Origin: Bacteroidota bacterium
GTDB taxonomy: Bacteria; Bacteroidota; Bacteroidia; AKYH767-A; OLB10
Assembly (NCBI GenBank): GCA_016717725.1
Contig: JADKFA010000008.1
Span: forward strand, 1-64,000
Reading direction: 5' to 3'
Length of the DNA stretch: 64,000 bases
Shown here: positions 9,379 to 17,816 of the stretch, one piece after another
Position numbering within the stretch: position 1 is the stretch's first letter
Layout of the letters: each line of letters opens with the position of its first letter
Position numbers and translations under genes: made by a program
Notes under the pieces: model-generated
Database searches by the model: none
Told to the model about the DNA's origin: nothing
Seen by the model: the letters and a program-made list of their open reading frames with translations, nothing else

Positions 9379-9849
9379 TTAAAACAATTTTAACTGCTCT
9401 CGATTCTGCTCATGTTGTAAGAGCCATTCTTTGCGATCCAAGCCCCAAGCGTAGCCTGTAAGTTGTCCGTTGCCAGCAATGACACGATGACACGGAATTA
9501 CAATAGCTATGGGATTTGCTGCATTGGCACCTGCCACCGCACGAACTTTATTTTCATCACCCAATGATTTGGCTAACTTTAGGTAAGTTGTAGTTTGTCC
9601 ATAAGGAAGATTATTCAACTCCTCCCATACCTGACGTTGAAATGCAGTGCCTGGAGGATCGAGCGGTAGTTTAAATTCCTTACTCGTCCCATCAAAATAA
9701 GATTGCAATTGTAATTTCGCTTCCAAAATAAGTGGATGATCACTTTGCTCATCATGCGGCTTTGATGTAAAATACAAAGCGATGATGGACCAATCGGTTG
9801 CTTCGATGTTGAGCCAACCGATGGGAGAGGAAATGGAAGCAATTATCAT
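9379..9849 (-). CDS. ogt: Methylated-DNA-[protein]-cysteine S-methyltransferase
   Basis: A DNA repair protein that removes alkyl groups from O6 of guanine onto its own cysteine. It is 156 residues, typical for the single-domain Ogt/MGMT form. The acceptor Cys120 is in the motif IPCHRVIAGNG, preceded by the DNA-binding helix-turn-helix part (GTAFQRQVWEELNNLPYGQTTTY) and RAVAGANAANP. It lies between paaI and paaH on the same strand but has no metabolic link to phenylacetate; it may be read from its own or the paaGH promoter. Cytoplasmic. Confidence 0.92.
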   Translation of the reverse strand: MIIASISSPIGWLNIEATDWSIIALYFTSKPHDEQSDHPLILEAKLQLQSYFDGTSKEFKLPLDPPGTAFQRQVWEELNNLPYGQTTTYLKLAKSLGDENKVRAVAGANAANPIAIVIPCHRVIAGNGQLTGYAWGLDRKEWLLQHEQNREQLKLF

Positions 9850-9901
9850 TTATAAAGGTGATTTTATAATAAAAATAAACATTCTAAACATTTATTAAGT
9901 A

Positions 9902-11071
9902 TCACTTATAAAACTTCAAATTATCAATTGCCATTTTTCGCATGAAGATGGAAGCACGGTAACGATCTTCACCATACTCTTTGTGCAATCCATCTAAAGT
10001 AGATAAAATTACTTTAATTCCAATTTCATCGGCCCACTTCAATAATCCTTTGGGATAATTTACGCCTTTTGTCATGGCCAGATCTAATTCATCGCGGGAA
10101 GCAATTTTTAAATACATGGCATCTACCGCTTCATTGATGAGCATACTAATGACACGTGTGAAAATATATTCGCCTAACACAAAATTTTCTTGAGGCGCTG
10201 GAACAACGGCAGTGTCTCCATATTCATAATAACCTCTTCCCGACTTTCTACCTAATCGTCCCGCTTCCTTCATCTTTTTCTGAATGAGCGAAGGGCGATA
10301 ACGTGCATCAAAATACATTTGTGTCCAAACGGTTTCCGTTACTGTGTAATTGATATCATTACCGATTAAATCCATCAACTCAAAAGGACCCATCTTAAAA
10401 CCACCAATGGTTTTCAATGCCCAATCGATAGTAGCAACATCCGCAATTCCTTCTTCTAAAATGCGCAATGATTCACCGTAGAATGGTCGAGCAACACGAT
10501 TCACAATAAAGCCGGGAGTATCTTTTGCAACAACAGGAACTTTCCCCCACTTCGTCATTAAGTTTACACAATCACCTACTAATTTCTCATTGGTTTGTAT
10601 GGCTGGAATTACTTCCACCAAAGGCATCAACGTAGCTGGATTAAAAAAATGAAGTCCGATGACACGCTCTTGATTTCTACATGCTGCTGCAATGGCAGTA
10701 ACGGAAAGCGAAGAAGTATTGGTTGCGATAATGGCATTTTCAGCAAGCAAAGGTTCTACATTCTTTAATAACGAAGCTTTAATTTCTAAATTTTCAATGA
10801 TGGCTTCAATAAATAAATCACAACCTTTCAATGTTTCCACTTCGTATGCAGGATTTACTCTTGATTTAATACCATCTACCTGCTCACGACTTAATTTTCC
10901 TTTTGAAAATAATTTTTCACAGAGGTCATTTATTCCTTTGATGGATTTATCAATGGCTTCTTTGTTGGTATCAAATAGAAATACTTCACAACCTGCTGCT
11001 GCGGCTACCTGAGCAATTCCGGTACCCATGGATCCCGCTCCTGCCACTCCTACTTTTTGAACTGAAATCAT
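9902..11071 (-). CDS. paaH: 3-hydroxyacyl-CoA dehydrogenase (PaaH type)
   Basis: An NAD-dependent 3-hydroxyadipyl-CoA dehydrogenase of about 389 residues. The N-terminal Rossmann motif GVAGAGSMGTGIAQVAA, the catalytic region GLHFFNPATLMPLVEV and KDTPGFIVNRV, and two C-terminal 3HCDH domains are present. The ATG at 11071 is preferred to an upstream ATT frame extension to 11092. It starts 27 bases after paaG, which makes 2,3-didehydroadipyl-CoA derivatives its likely substrate source. In phenylacetate catabolism it makes 3-oxoadipyl-CoA for PaaJ. The family overlaps with 3-hydroxybutyryl-CoA dehydrogenase, so the assignment rests partly on context. Confidence 0.85.
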   Translation of the reverse strand: MISVQKVGVAGAGSMGTGIAQVAAAAGCEVFLFDTNKEAIDKSIKGINDLCEKLFSKGKLSREQVDGIKSRVNPAYEVETLKGCDLFIEAIIENLEIKASLLKNVEPLLAENAIIATNTSSLSVTAIAAACRNQERVIGLHFFNPATLMPLVEVIPAIQTNEKLVGDCVNLMTKWGKVPVVAKDTPGFIVNRVARPFYGESLRILEEGIADVATIDWALKTIGGFKMGPFELMDLIGNDINYTVTETVWTQMYFDARYRPSLIQKKMKEAGRLGRKSGRGYYEYGDTAVVPAPQENFVLGEYIFTRVISMLINEAVDAMYLKIASRDELDLAMTKGVNYPKGLLKWADEIGIKVILSTLDGLHKEYGEDRYRASIFMRKMAIDNLKFYK

Positions 11072-11098
11072 ACATTCAATTTTACGAATCAATAAATA

Positions 11099-11875
11099 CT
11101 ATTTTCCTTTGAAGATGGGTTTTCTTTTTTCCAAGAATGCATCTACCCCTTCTTTATAATCTGCCGTTTTACCGGCTGCAGTTTGCATCACTCCTTCCAT
11201 CAACAATTGCTCTTCAAATTGTTGATGCATGGATGCATTCAATAATCTTTTCGTATAGCCGATGGCTTTAGTAGGCATCGTACTTAATGTAGTTGCGATT
11301 TTTTCTGCTTCGATCATCAATTGATCGTCGGCCACCACTTTATACAACATACCCATCTGCAAGGCATCCGCTGCACTCACTTTATCACCTAACAACATTA
11401 AAGCAGATGCGCGTTGAAAACCGATGAGTCGAGGCAAGAAAAAAGTTCCACCGCTATCTGGCACTAAACCTATTTTGCTGAATGCTTGGAGAAATGAAGC
11501 TGAATTTGCTGCGATAACAACATCACAAGCCAAGGCAATGTTTGCACCCGCACCGGCAGCAACACCATTTACTGCACAAATAATAGGCTTTTCAATATTT
11601 CTAATTTTTGTTAAAATTGGATTGTAATGTTCAGCGACGATAGCCGCAATACCAGGACCGTTGGGATCGATGGCTTCCGAAAGATCTTGTCCAGCACAAA
11701 ATGCTTTTCCTTCACCCGTAATTAAAATGGCGCGAATGTTTTCATCGATATTCGCAAGATCCAACTCATTTTGCAAACGAATGGCCATTTCACGATTGAA
11801 GCTATTGAACTTATCGGGGCGGTTAAGTGTTAGAATTCGAAGTGCGTGGGTAGTCTTTACAAGGATACTGTCCAT
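11099..11875 (-). CDS. paaG: Enoyl-CoA hydratase/isomerase (PaaG type)
   Basis: A crotonase-family enzyme of 258 residues. It shows the oxyanion-hole motifs GKAFCAGQDLSE and VNGVAAGAGANIALACD and the catalytic-loop region KIGLVPDSGGTFFLPRLIG. In the phenylacetate pathway PaaG isomerises ring-1,2-epoxyphenylacetyl-CoA to the oxepin-CoA and acts again in the beta-oxidation part. It is the first gene of a minus-strand run paaG-paaH, with a TAnnTTTG box upstream. PaaF/PaaG cannot be told apart with certainty from sequence, but GQDLSE and the neighbours favour PaaG. Confidence 0.85.
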   Translation of the reverse strand: MDSILVKTTHALRILTLNRPDKFNSFNREMAIRLQNELDLANIDENIRAILITGEGKAFCAGQDLSEAIDPNGPGIAAIVAEHYNPILTKIRNIEKPIICAVNGVAAGAGANIALACDVVIAANSASFLQAFSKIGLVPDSGGTFFLPRLIGFQRASALMLLGDKVSAADALQMGMLYKVVADDQLMIEAEKIATTLSTMPTKAIGYTKRLLNASMHQQFEEQLLMEGVMQTAAGKTADYKEGVDAFLEKRKPIFKGK

Positions 11876-11895
11876 TATTAAGATGTTAATTTTGG

Positions 11896-11903
11896 CAAAA
11901 GTA
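11896..11903 (-). promoter_or_regulatory. TAnnTTTG promoter box of paaG-paaH
   Basis: On the minus strand TACTTTTG lies 20 bases before the paaG ATG, a full match to the Bacteroidota -7 consensus. No -33 TTTG at the expected distance. Confidence 0.5.
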
Positions 11904-12015
11904 GTGAATCAAAATGGGTTCTGAGAGCAATAAATTTCAATACATTTCGCTGATTATCAAGAAAGACAGTTAGTTAGGGTGTCAATAACACATCCCAACC
12001 CATTACCTGTTTTAC

Positions 12016-12046
12016 TTTGGATTGCGCCCTATGCTTATTACCTTCG
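12016..12046 (+). promoter_or_regulatory. Bacteroidota-type promoter of icd (TTTG-N19-TACCTTCG)
   Basis: TTTG at 12016-12019 and TACCTTCG at 12039-12046 are separated by 19 bases, the spacing expected for -33 and -7 elements. The -7 box has one mismatch to TAnnTTTG. The start site would be near 12053, downstream of the in-frame extension beginning at 11979, which supports translation from the ATG at 12105. Confidence 0.55.
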
Positions 12047-12104
12047 CAGACTTAGATTCAATGTTTTCATTATTAAATTCAATCTTAATCATTCAATATC
12101 AATT

Positions 12105-13370
12105 ATGACAGGTTCAAAAATTACCATTAAAAACGGCAAGCTTAAAGTTCCAACAGATCCAATTATCCCTTTTATTGAAGGAGATGGCATTGGCGCTGAT
12201 ATTTGGGCAGCTTCTGTTAGAGTTTTAGATGCGGCAGTAGAAAAAGCATTTAAAGGAAAAAGAAAAATTATTTGGAAGGAAGTTTTGGCTGGTGAAAAAG
12301 CATTTAACAAAACTGGCAATTGGCTTCCTAACGAGACGTTGGAAATCATCAACGAATACAAAGTAGCGATAAAAGGTCCATTGACTACTCCTGTAGGCGG
12401 AGGAATTCGTTCATTGAATGTGGCTTTGCGTCAACAACTCGATTTATATGCTTGCATTCGTCCTGTTCGTTGGTTCAAAGGTGTTCCAAGTCCAGTGAAA
12501 GAACCAGGCTTAGTGAACATGACTATTTTTAGAGAGAACACAGAAGATATTTATGCAGGAATAGAATATTTATCGGGCACGCCAGAGGCAGAACGTGTGA
12601 TTTCATTTTTGACAAATGAGATGGGTGCAAAAAATATTCGTTTCCCAGCATCATCTTCTATTGGAATTAAGCCTGTATCGAAAGAAGGTACAGAGCGTTT
12701 AGTTCGCGCTGCATTGAATCACTGTTTCAAATACAAACACCAATCTTTAACCTTGGTACACAAGGGAAACATCATGAAGTTTACAGAGGGTAAATTCAAG
12801 GATTGGGGTTATGAATTAGCAGAAAGAGAATTTGGCGAGCAAGTATTTACTTGGGTTCAGTACGATAAAATTAAAGCGGACAAAGGTGAAGAAGCAGCCA
12901 ATGCGGCTCAAACAGCAGCAGTAGCAGCAGGGAAATTAATTGTGAAAGATGTGATTGCAGATGCATTCCTTCAACAAATTTTATTGCGTCCGTCTGAATA
13001 TGATGTGATTGCTACACTTAATTTAAATGGTGATTATGTTTCGGATGCATTAGCTGCTCAAGTGGGTGGAATTGGTATTGCTCCAGGAGCGAATATCAAT
13101 TACCTTACTGGCCATGCTATCTTTGAAGCAACACATGGTACTGCACCCAAGTATGCCGGTAAAGACATGGTGAATCCGAGTTCGGTTATTTTATCGGGTG
13201 TGATGATGTTAGAGTATATGGGATGGGATCGCGCTGCTAAATTAATTGTAAAGGGACTTGAAAGAAGCATTCGCAAAAAGCGTGTTACTTATGATTTCGA
13301 ACGTCAGATGAAAGGAGCTACTAAATTAAAGTGCTCGGAGTTTGGAGATGAGATTATCACGAATATGTAA
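12105..13370 (+). CDS. icd: Isocitrate dehydrogenase (NADP-dependent type)
   Basis: A TCA-cycle enzyme that oxidises isocitrate to 2-oxoglutarate, 421 residues, like the homodimeric E. coli-type enzyme. Visible motifs: IPFIEGDGIGADIW, the substrate loop GGIRSLNVALRQQLDLYACIRPVRWF, LVHKGNIMKFTEG, and the metal/cofactor region LNLNGDYVSDALAAQVGGIG with EATHGTAPKYAGKD. The ATG at 12105 is chosen over the frame extension to 11979 because a promoter lies inside the extension and MTGSKITIKNGKLKVPTDPI resembles the usual N-terminus. A strong terminator follows. It stands alone between the two paa groups, whose end products enter the TCA cycle. Confidence 0.93.
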   Translation: MTGSKITIKNGKLKVPTDPIIPFIEGDGIGADIWAASVRVLDAAVEKAFKGKRKIIWKEVLAGEKAFNKTGNWLPNETLEIINEYKVAIKGPLTTPVGGGIRSLNVALRQQLDLYACIRPVRWFKGVPSPVKEPGLVNMTIFRENTEDIYAGIEYLSGTPEAERVISFLTNEMGAKNIRFPASSSIGIKPVSKEGTERLVRAALNHCFKYKHQSLTLVHKGNIMKFTEGKFKDWGYELAEREFGEQVFTWVQYDKIKADKGEEAANAAQTAAVAAGKLIVKDVIADAFLQQILLRPSEYDVIATLNLNGDYVSDALAAQVGGIGIAPGANINYLTGHAIFEATHGTAPKYAGKDMVNPSSVILSGVMMLEYMGWDRAAKLIVKGLERSIRKKRVTYDFERQMKGATKLKCSEFGDEIITNM

Positions 13371-13408
13371 AATAAAGGGAACATTAAAAACCCATCATTA
13401 ATTGTAAG

Positions 13409-13442
13409 AAGAGGCTATTTCACAAGAATAGCCTCTTTTTTT
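13409..13442 (+). terminator. Intrinsic terminator after icd
   Basis: AAGAGGCTATT at 13409-13419 and its complement at 13427-13437 form an 11-bp stem with a 7-base loop, followed by a run of Ts to 13442. It is 39 bases after the icd stop. Confidence 0.85.
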
Positions 13443-13494
13443 GTGTTGATGAATTTAATGACTTAAAAATGCATACTTTTCACTCTGTATTTCG

Positions 13495-13502
13495 TAAATT
13501 TG
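13495..13502 (+). promoter_or_regulatory. TAnnTTTG promoter box of the PH-domain gene
   Basis: TAAATTTG ends 13 bases before the ATG at 13516. It matches the -7 consensus; the implied leader is very short. Confidence 0.45.
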
Positions 13503-13515
13503 ATAAAATAAAATC

Positions 13516-14043
13516 ATGATTGAATCGGACAATACCATCACCGCACAGTTTAATCCCATCATTAAAACTTATATTTTATTTTATGTAGGATTGATTATGA
13601 TAATTTCTATCATTGGAATTCCACTAGCCATCCTTTGGTTTTTGGGAGTTGGACAATGGTACAGCAAGCATTATTTTGAAAAATTAAGCTGTGAATTAAC
13701 AGATAAAAACCTGCGATTTAGAAAAGGAATATTGGTCCAAGTAGAAAAAACCATTCCCTTGGAAAATATTCAGGACATGACTTTCGTTGAAGGACCGTTG
13801 CTTCGTGCCTTTAACTTAACCATGATCAAAGTGGAAACGGCGGGACAATCGCAACACAGTGGAAATGAAATGTCGTTGATTGGCATTTACAATTCCGAGA
13901 TTTTTAGAGATAAAGTATTAGAAAGAAGATTAAACATCGTCAATCGCAGGCATGGAAATGAAGAAAACGATTCACTTGCTAGCATCGCTACCACGTTAAA
14001 ATCCATAGAAAAACTAATTATACAATCGACACAGAAATATTAA
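13516..14043 (+). CDS. Bacterial PH domain (YdbS/YdbT-like) membrane protein
   Basis: A 175-residue inner-membrane protein. A hydrophobic segment at about residues 16-45 is followed by a bPH2-like domain with LSCELTDKNLRFRKGILVQVEKTIPLENIQDMTFVEGPL, a pattern seen in YdbS/YdbT proteins. The C-terminal tail (about 130-175) is charged and probably helical. Function unknown; relatives are membrane-associated. A small secreted protein starts three bases after its stop, suggesting co-transcription. Confidence 0.75.
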   Translation: MIESDNTITAQFNPIIKTYILFYVGLIMIISIIGIPLAILWFLGVGQWYSKHYFEKLSCELTDKNLRFRKGILVQVEKTIPLENIQDMTFVEGPLLRAFNLTMIKVETAGQSQHSGNEMSLIGIYNSEIFRDKVLERRLNIVNRRHGNEENDSLASIATTLKSIEKLIIQSTQKY

Positions 14044-14046
14044 ATC

Positions 14047-14643
14047 TTGAAAAAAATTAAACTACTACTCTTATTTGTTTTGAGCTTTCACTTCGGCTTT
14101 GCTCAACAAGATAGTATTTTCAGTTTTTTCAATGTAGAGCAAGAAGATAATAAAGTAGTTGTGTTCATCACCATCAATGGAGGCATCCAATGCAGCGGTT
14201 TACAAGTACAGCGATCGACCGATAGCATTAACTTTATGATGATTTATGAATTTCCAGGAATTTGTGGGAGTCCTGGGGCAGACGAAAGCTATGTGTATGT
14301 AGATGATTCCCCCGTTAAAAATGCAGTAAACTACAACCGATTAGAAGTTGGAAACTTAGGAATTGTTTCGGATCCCAAATCTGTTTTCTTCCAATATTTT
14401 GAGGGTGATAAATTATTAATCACTCCAAATCCTTGTGAAGAATGTACTATTCGATTTCCAAATGAACAACGAGAAAAAGTTCGAATTCAATTGAGCAGCA
14501 TCGATGGAAAATTTTTAATGGAAGAAGAAACGACTAATAATTTTTATTCCTTGAATGATTTTTATTTGCAAGGATCTATTTTCTTGGTGAGTATTTTTTA
14601 TGAAAATGGCGAGAAGATTACGGGAAAGGCGTTGAAGTTTTGA
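14047..14643 (+). CDS. Small secreted protein with a T9SS-like C-terminal domain
   Basis: A 198-residue protein beginning with TTG and a signal peptide (KKIKLLLLFVLSFHFGFAQ). The middle part has the pattern of the fibronectin-like domain often found before T9SS sorting domains (VFITINGGIQCSGLQVQRSTD). The last about 75 residues (ITPNPCEECTIRFPNEQREK to GKALKF) resemble a type A sorting domain but are divergent. Probably exported to the cell surface or medium. Starts three bases after the PH-domain gene. No enzymatic motif is seen. Confidence 0.65.
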   Translation: MKKIKLLLLFVLSFHFGFAQQDSIFSFFNVEQEDNKVVVFITINGGIQCSGLQVQRSTDSINFMMIYEFPGICGSPGADESYVYVDDSPVKNAVNYNRLEVGNLGIVSDPKSVFFQYFEGDKLLITPNPCEECTIRFPNEQREKVRIQLSSIDGKFLMEEETTNNFYSLNDFYLQGSIFLVSIFYENGEKITGKALKF

Positions 14644-15030
14644 AATAAAATTTTCTCGTACAGATAAGAATCATCAAATTTCTCGCAAAGGCGCAGAGCC
14701 GCTAAGGCTGCGCTTCGAAACCCTTTTTCAGAGGCTCTAAGGCTGCTTCTCGCGACCTGGCTATAGGCGCCAAGGCTGCGCTTTGCTAATTTTTCTTGCT
14801 ACGGCAGTTCATCGCTAAATTTTCTCGCAAAGGCGCAATCCCGATAGCTATCGGGACGCAAAGCAATTCCGACATTTCTCTTTCAATAAATTTTCTTACA
14901 AGGAATCGAAGGCCACAAGTTTCCCTGTAAATATTCTTCGATAATGTAAAAATAAGTGGATATTTCACCTCAACTATAAGAAATCCGCGAACATCTGTTT
15001 AATCCGATTCATCCGCGTTCACTAAATTTT
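14644..15030. repeat. Gene-free stretch with degenerate CGCAAAG repeats and nested palindrome
   Basis: From 14679 to 14870 there are several degenerate copies of a CTCGCAAAGGCGC-type repeat. One copy is interrupted by the perfect 18-base palindrome TCCCGATAGCTATCGGGA at 14839-14856, which recurs near the tRNA at 63727-63746. AATCCGATTCATCCGCGTTC at 15001-15020 repeats 9219-9238 exactly. No gene is seen. Confidence 0.65.
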
Positions 15031-15540
15031 TTAATGACACTTAAACAACTCAAAAGGTTGATGGCAGCTATCACAAAAATGTAAGGCTTTGCAGGCGGTG
15101 GAGCCAAATTGACTTGTTAAGGTTGTATTTGTTGAATCGCAAAAAGGACACATTACTTCTGCATTTTTTACAGTGGATAATGGATGCAAATGTTCGAAAG
15201 TGAGTTTGGGCGGCGGAGAAATTCCGTAGGCTTTCAATTTGGCCTTGGTTTCTTCGCTCATCCAGTCTGTTGTCCAGGCGGGTTTGTAGATGATTTTTAT
15301 TTTTACTTCCAAGCCTTCTGCACTTAGCTTTTCTTTTACGTCATCTTCCATCACCTTCATCGCAGGACAACCACTATAGGTAGGTGTCATCACTACTTCT
15401 ACTCCACTTCCATCTTCCGAAAAAATAACATCTCTTACCACGCCTAATTCAACAATATTGATTGCGGGTACTTCGGGATCGGGAATTTGTTTTAGTAAAT
15501 TCCAAATGGCATCAGTAGTTATGGGAGTAGATGCGCCCAT
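15031..15540 (-). CDS. paaD: Phenylacetyl-CoA epoxygenase accessory protein PaaD
   Basis: A 169-residue protein of the PaaD/MIP18 (DUF59) type involved in maturation of the epoxygenase complex, probably iron-sulfur or metal related. The N-terminal part shows IPDPEVPAINIVELGVVRDV and TPTYSGCPAMKVMEDD; the C-terminal part holds two Cys pairs (CPFC and CDSC) plus further cysteines, a probable metal site as in PaaD. The ATG at 15540 is one base after the paaC stop; an in-frame extension upstream overlaps paaC and was not chosen. Last gene of the run paaA-paaB-paaC-paaD. Confidence 0.9.
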   Translation of the reverse strand: MGASTPITTDAIWNLLKQIPDPEVPAINIVELGVVRDVIFSEDGSGVEVVMTPTYSGCPAMKVMEDDVKEKLSAEGLEVKIKIIYKPAWTTDWMSEETKAKLKAYGISPPPKLTFEHLHPLSTVKNAEVMCPFCDSTNTTLTSQFGSTACKALHFCDSCHQPFELFKCH

Positions 15541-15541
15541 C

Positions 15542-16303
15542 TTACCAAATGGCATCAGGATAAGCGCGTGGCAAATATTGCATTTCGGATAATAGATGTC
15601 CGAGGTGTTCGGTATGTGCGCCATTAAATCCACCCTTGCTTTGGTAACCTCCAGCAGTAGGACGTACTAATTTTGCTTTTGCTAATACTTCGTTCACCAT
15701 TTGATCCCACTCAGCACGTAACAAAGAAAGATCGCAAGCAATTCCACTTTTAATTAAAGTTTGATCTACTTCATCCATCTCGAATAATTCATCGGTAAAC
15801 TGCCAAAGATTTTCCAATGCCGATTTTATTTTTTGATGGCTTACATCGGTACCATCACCCAAACGAATGATCCATTCGCTGGCATGACGAACATGATAGG
15901 TCATTTCCTTCAATGCTTTTTCAGAAAGTCCGGCGATGGTATCATCTTTACTTTTTACAAGCGTACGGAATTGCAAATACGATAAACATCCATGTAAAAA
16001 AGAACGCATCATGGTATAAGCAAAATCAGTGTTCGGTTGTTCAACTAAGCAACGATTTAAAAATTCACGCTCATTTCTGAAGTAAGCAATATCATCTTCG
16101 GTACGACCTTTCCCCTCTAATTTAGCAGCATAAGAATAAAATCCTCTAGCCTGACCAATTAAATCGAGGCCCATATTACTCATGGCTATATCTTCTTCTA
16201 AAACAGGACCGTGTCCGCACCATTCGCACATACGTTGCGCCAGAATTAAACTGGTATCTGCGATACGCACACAATATTTATACAAGGCGATATTCGTCTC
16301 CAT
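15542..16303 (-). CDS. paaC: Phenylacetyl-CoA epoxygenase structural subunit PaaC
   Basis: A ferritin-like helical subunit of 253 residues that pairs with PaaA in the multicomponent 1,2-epoxygenase. Typical segments are LILAQRMCEWCGHGPVLEED, MGLDLIGQARGFYSYAA and the C-terminal HTEHLGHLLSEMQYLPRAYP. Its ATG overlaps the paaB stop by one base (TAATG), which shows tight operon structure. Full length for the family. The diiron chemistry resides in PaaA. Confidence 0.94.
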   Translation of the reverse strand: METNIALYKYCVRIADTSLILAQRMCEWCGHGPVLEEDIAMSNMGLDLIGQARGFYSYAAKLEGKGRTEDDIAYFRNEREFLNRCLVEQPNTDFAYTMMRSFLHGCLSYLQFRTLVKSKDDTIAGLSEKALKEMTYHVRHASEWIIRLGDGTDVSHQKIKSALENLWQFTDELFEMDEVDQTLIKSGIACDLSLLRAEWDQMVNEVLAKAKLVRPTAGGYQSKGGFNGAHTEHLGHLLSEMQYLPRAYPDAIW

Positions 16304-16593
16304 TAAATTTGCTTGATGCCTTCCGGCGTTTTATAATAATTAGGCCAGCGATACATTTTATCATTTCCTGGATCGAAGAATGGACCCATATCTTCGGGGG
16401 TGGATGCCGTTATAGCGACACTAGGAACCACCCAAATATTGATAGCTTCTTGTCGGCGCCCGTACACATCACGTGCATTGAGCAATGCCATTTCTGCATC
16501 GGGAGCATGTACATTTCCAGCGTGCTCGTGGGGAGCACCATTTTTTTGTTGAGTAAAAACTTCCCAAGCGGGCCAATTTTCTTTGGTTGACAT
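16303..16593 (-). CDS. paaB: Phenylacetyl-CoA epoxygenase subunit PaaB
   Basis: A small structural subunit of 96 residues. It has the N-terminal WPAWEVFTQQKNGAPHEHAG and the ALLNARDVYGRRQEAINIWVVP motif typical of PaaB, which bridges PaaAC units. It lies 46 bases after paaA and overlaps paaC by one base. Length and motifs are normal. Confidence 0.95.
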   Translation of the reverse strand: MSTKENWPAWEVFTQQKNGAPHEHAGNVHAPDAEMALLNARDVYGRRQEAINIWVVPSVAITASTPEDMGPFFDPGNDKMYRWPNYYKTPEGIKQI

Positions 16594-16639
16594 ATCTATT
16601 AATCTTGAGTATTCTATTCTTTACTTTTTAATAATCAAA

Positions 16640-17590
16640 CTAAGCTTTTGATTTCTTTTCGGCGTAAGCAACGGCCGCTTCTCTCACCCATGCTCCATTT
16701 TTATGTGCATCGTTCCGTTGCTTCATTCGTAACTTATTACACGGACCATTTCCAGTGATCACACTTTTCAATTCATCGAAATTAATTTCACCAAATTCAT
16801 AGTGACGTGTTGTTGGATTCCATTTCAATTTATCGTCCGGAATTTTCACTCCAATAGCTTCAGCTTGCGGAACAGTTCGATCGATAAAGCGTTGGCGCAA
16901 ATCATCGTTCGAATACAACTTCACTTTCCATTTCATTAAATCATCGGAATTGGGAGAATCGGCATCTGAAGGTCCAAACATCATAAGTACAGGCCACCAA
17001 AAACGGTTCACCGCATCTTGAGCCATTTCTCGTTGCTCTTTGGTGCCACGCATCATATGCGCCATAATTTGATATCCTTGCTTGCTATGAAAATTTTCTT
17101 CTTTACAAATTCGAATCATCGCGCGTGAATAAGGACCGTACGAACATTTTGCCAAAGCCGTTTGATTGACGATGGCAGCTCCATCCACCAACCAACCTAC
17201 AGCGCCCATATCGGCCCAATTTAAAGTTGGATAATTGAAAATACTGGCATATTTTGCTTTTCCCGTCAACAGTTGATCGATCATTTCTGCCCGATCGGTA
17301 CCCAACGTTTCGGCACCAGAATAGATATAAAGTCCGTGACCTGCTTCATCTTGGATCTTCGCCAACAATACTGCTTTACGCATTAGGCTAGGGGCACGTG
17401 TGAGCCAATTTCCTTCTGGCAACATTCCAACAACTTCAGAATGTGCATGTTGCGACATCATCCTCAACAATTGCTTTCGATACTTTTGAGGCATCCAATC
17501 TTTAGGTTCGATGGTCTTACCTGAGGAAATACGCGCATTGAAAGCATCAATATGCGTTTGTTCATCTTCCTGAATTTGGGGAGTATTCAT
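16640..17590 (-). CDS. paaA: Phenylacetyl-CoA epoxygenase catalytic subunit PaaA
   Basis: The diiron catalytic subunit (316 residues), which inserts one oxygen into the ring of phenylacetyl-CoA. Iron-ligand motifs of the ferritin-like fold are visible: AKIQDEAGHGLYIY and CKEENFHSKQGYQI. It is first in paaABCD. The reductase PaaE, the CoA ligase PaaK and the ring-opening PaaZ are not in the window and must be elsewhere if the pathway works. Cytoplasmic. Confidence 0.95.
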   Translation of the reverse strand: MNTPQIQEDEQTHIDAFNARISSGKTIEPKDWMPQKYRKQLLRMMSQHAHSEVVGMLPEGNWLTRAPSLMRKAVLLAKIQDEAGHGLYIYSGAETLGTDRAEMIDQLLTGKAKYASIFNYPTLNWADMGAVGWLVDGAAIVNQTALAKCSYGPYSRAMIRICKEENFHSKQGYQIMAHMMRGTKEQREMAQDAVNRFWWPVLMMFGPSDADSPNSDDLMKWKVKLYSNDDLRQRFIDRTVPQAEAIGVKIPDDKLKWNPTTRHYEFGEINFDELKSVITGNGPCNKLRMKQRNDAHKNGAWVREAAVAYAEKKSKA

Positions 17591-17612
17591 GCGTCTTCCT
17601 AGTTTTATGGTG

Positions 17613-17644
17613 TGAAATTATGATAATCTGAGAAGGCTGGCAAA
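17613..17644 (-). promoter_or_regulatory. Putative promoter of paaABCD (TTTG-N20-TAATTTCA)
   Basis: On the minus strand TTTG (17641-17644) precedes TAATTTCA (17613-17620) by 20 bases. The -7 element has two mismatches to TAnnTTTG, but element spacing fits. It lies in the divergent gap between paaA and the polysaccharide export gene. Confidence 0.35.
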
Positions 17645-17803
17645 TGAGATTCATCAGCGTCCCTCCATGAAAACAACAAAATTAACTCAATAAAAGTTGT
17701 ATCAAGACATTAAATATGAGTGATACAATGTAACAAGATAAGAGCCTAGTCGTAAACAAGAAGCTAAACCTTCAGACAAACTCCTTAAACAAAGCGATAT
17801 ACT

Positions 17804-17811
17804 TATATTTG
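17804..17811 (+). promoter_or_regulatory. TAnnTTTG box five bases before the wza-like ATG
   Basis: TATATTTG is a full match to the -7 consensus and lies only five bases before the ATG at 17817. If used, the transcript would start at or very near the start codon. It would drive the polysaccharide locus. Confidence 0.4.
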
Positions 17812-17816
17812 TGGCC

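Noticed and set aside
11979..12104. N-terminal extension of isocitrate dehydrogenase
   Set aside because: A TTTG-N19-TACCTTCG promoter lies inside it and the residues do not resemble the family.
15541..15633. Extended PaaD start overlapping paaC
   Set aside because: The C-terminal coding part of paaC is well conserved in the other frame, and an ATG one base after its stop gives a normal PaaD N-terminus.
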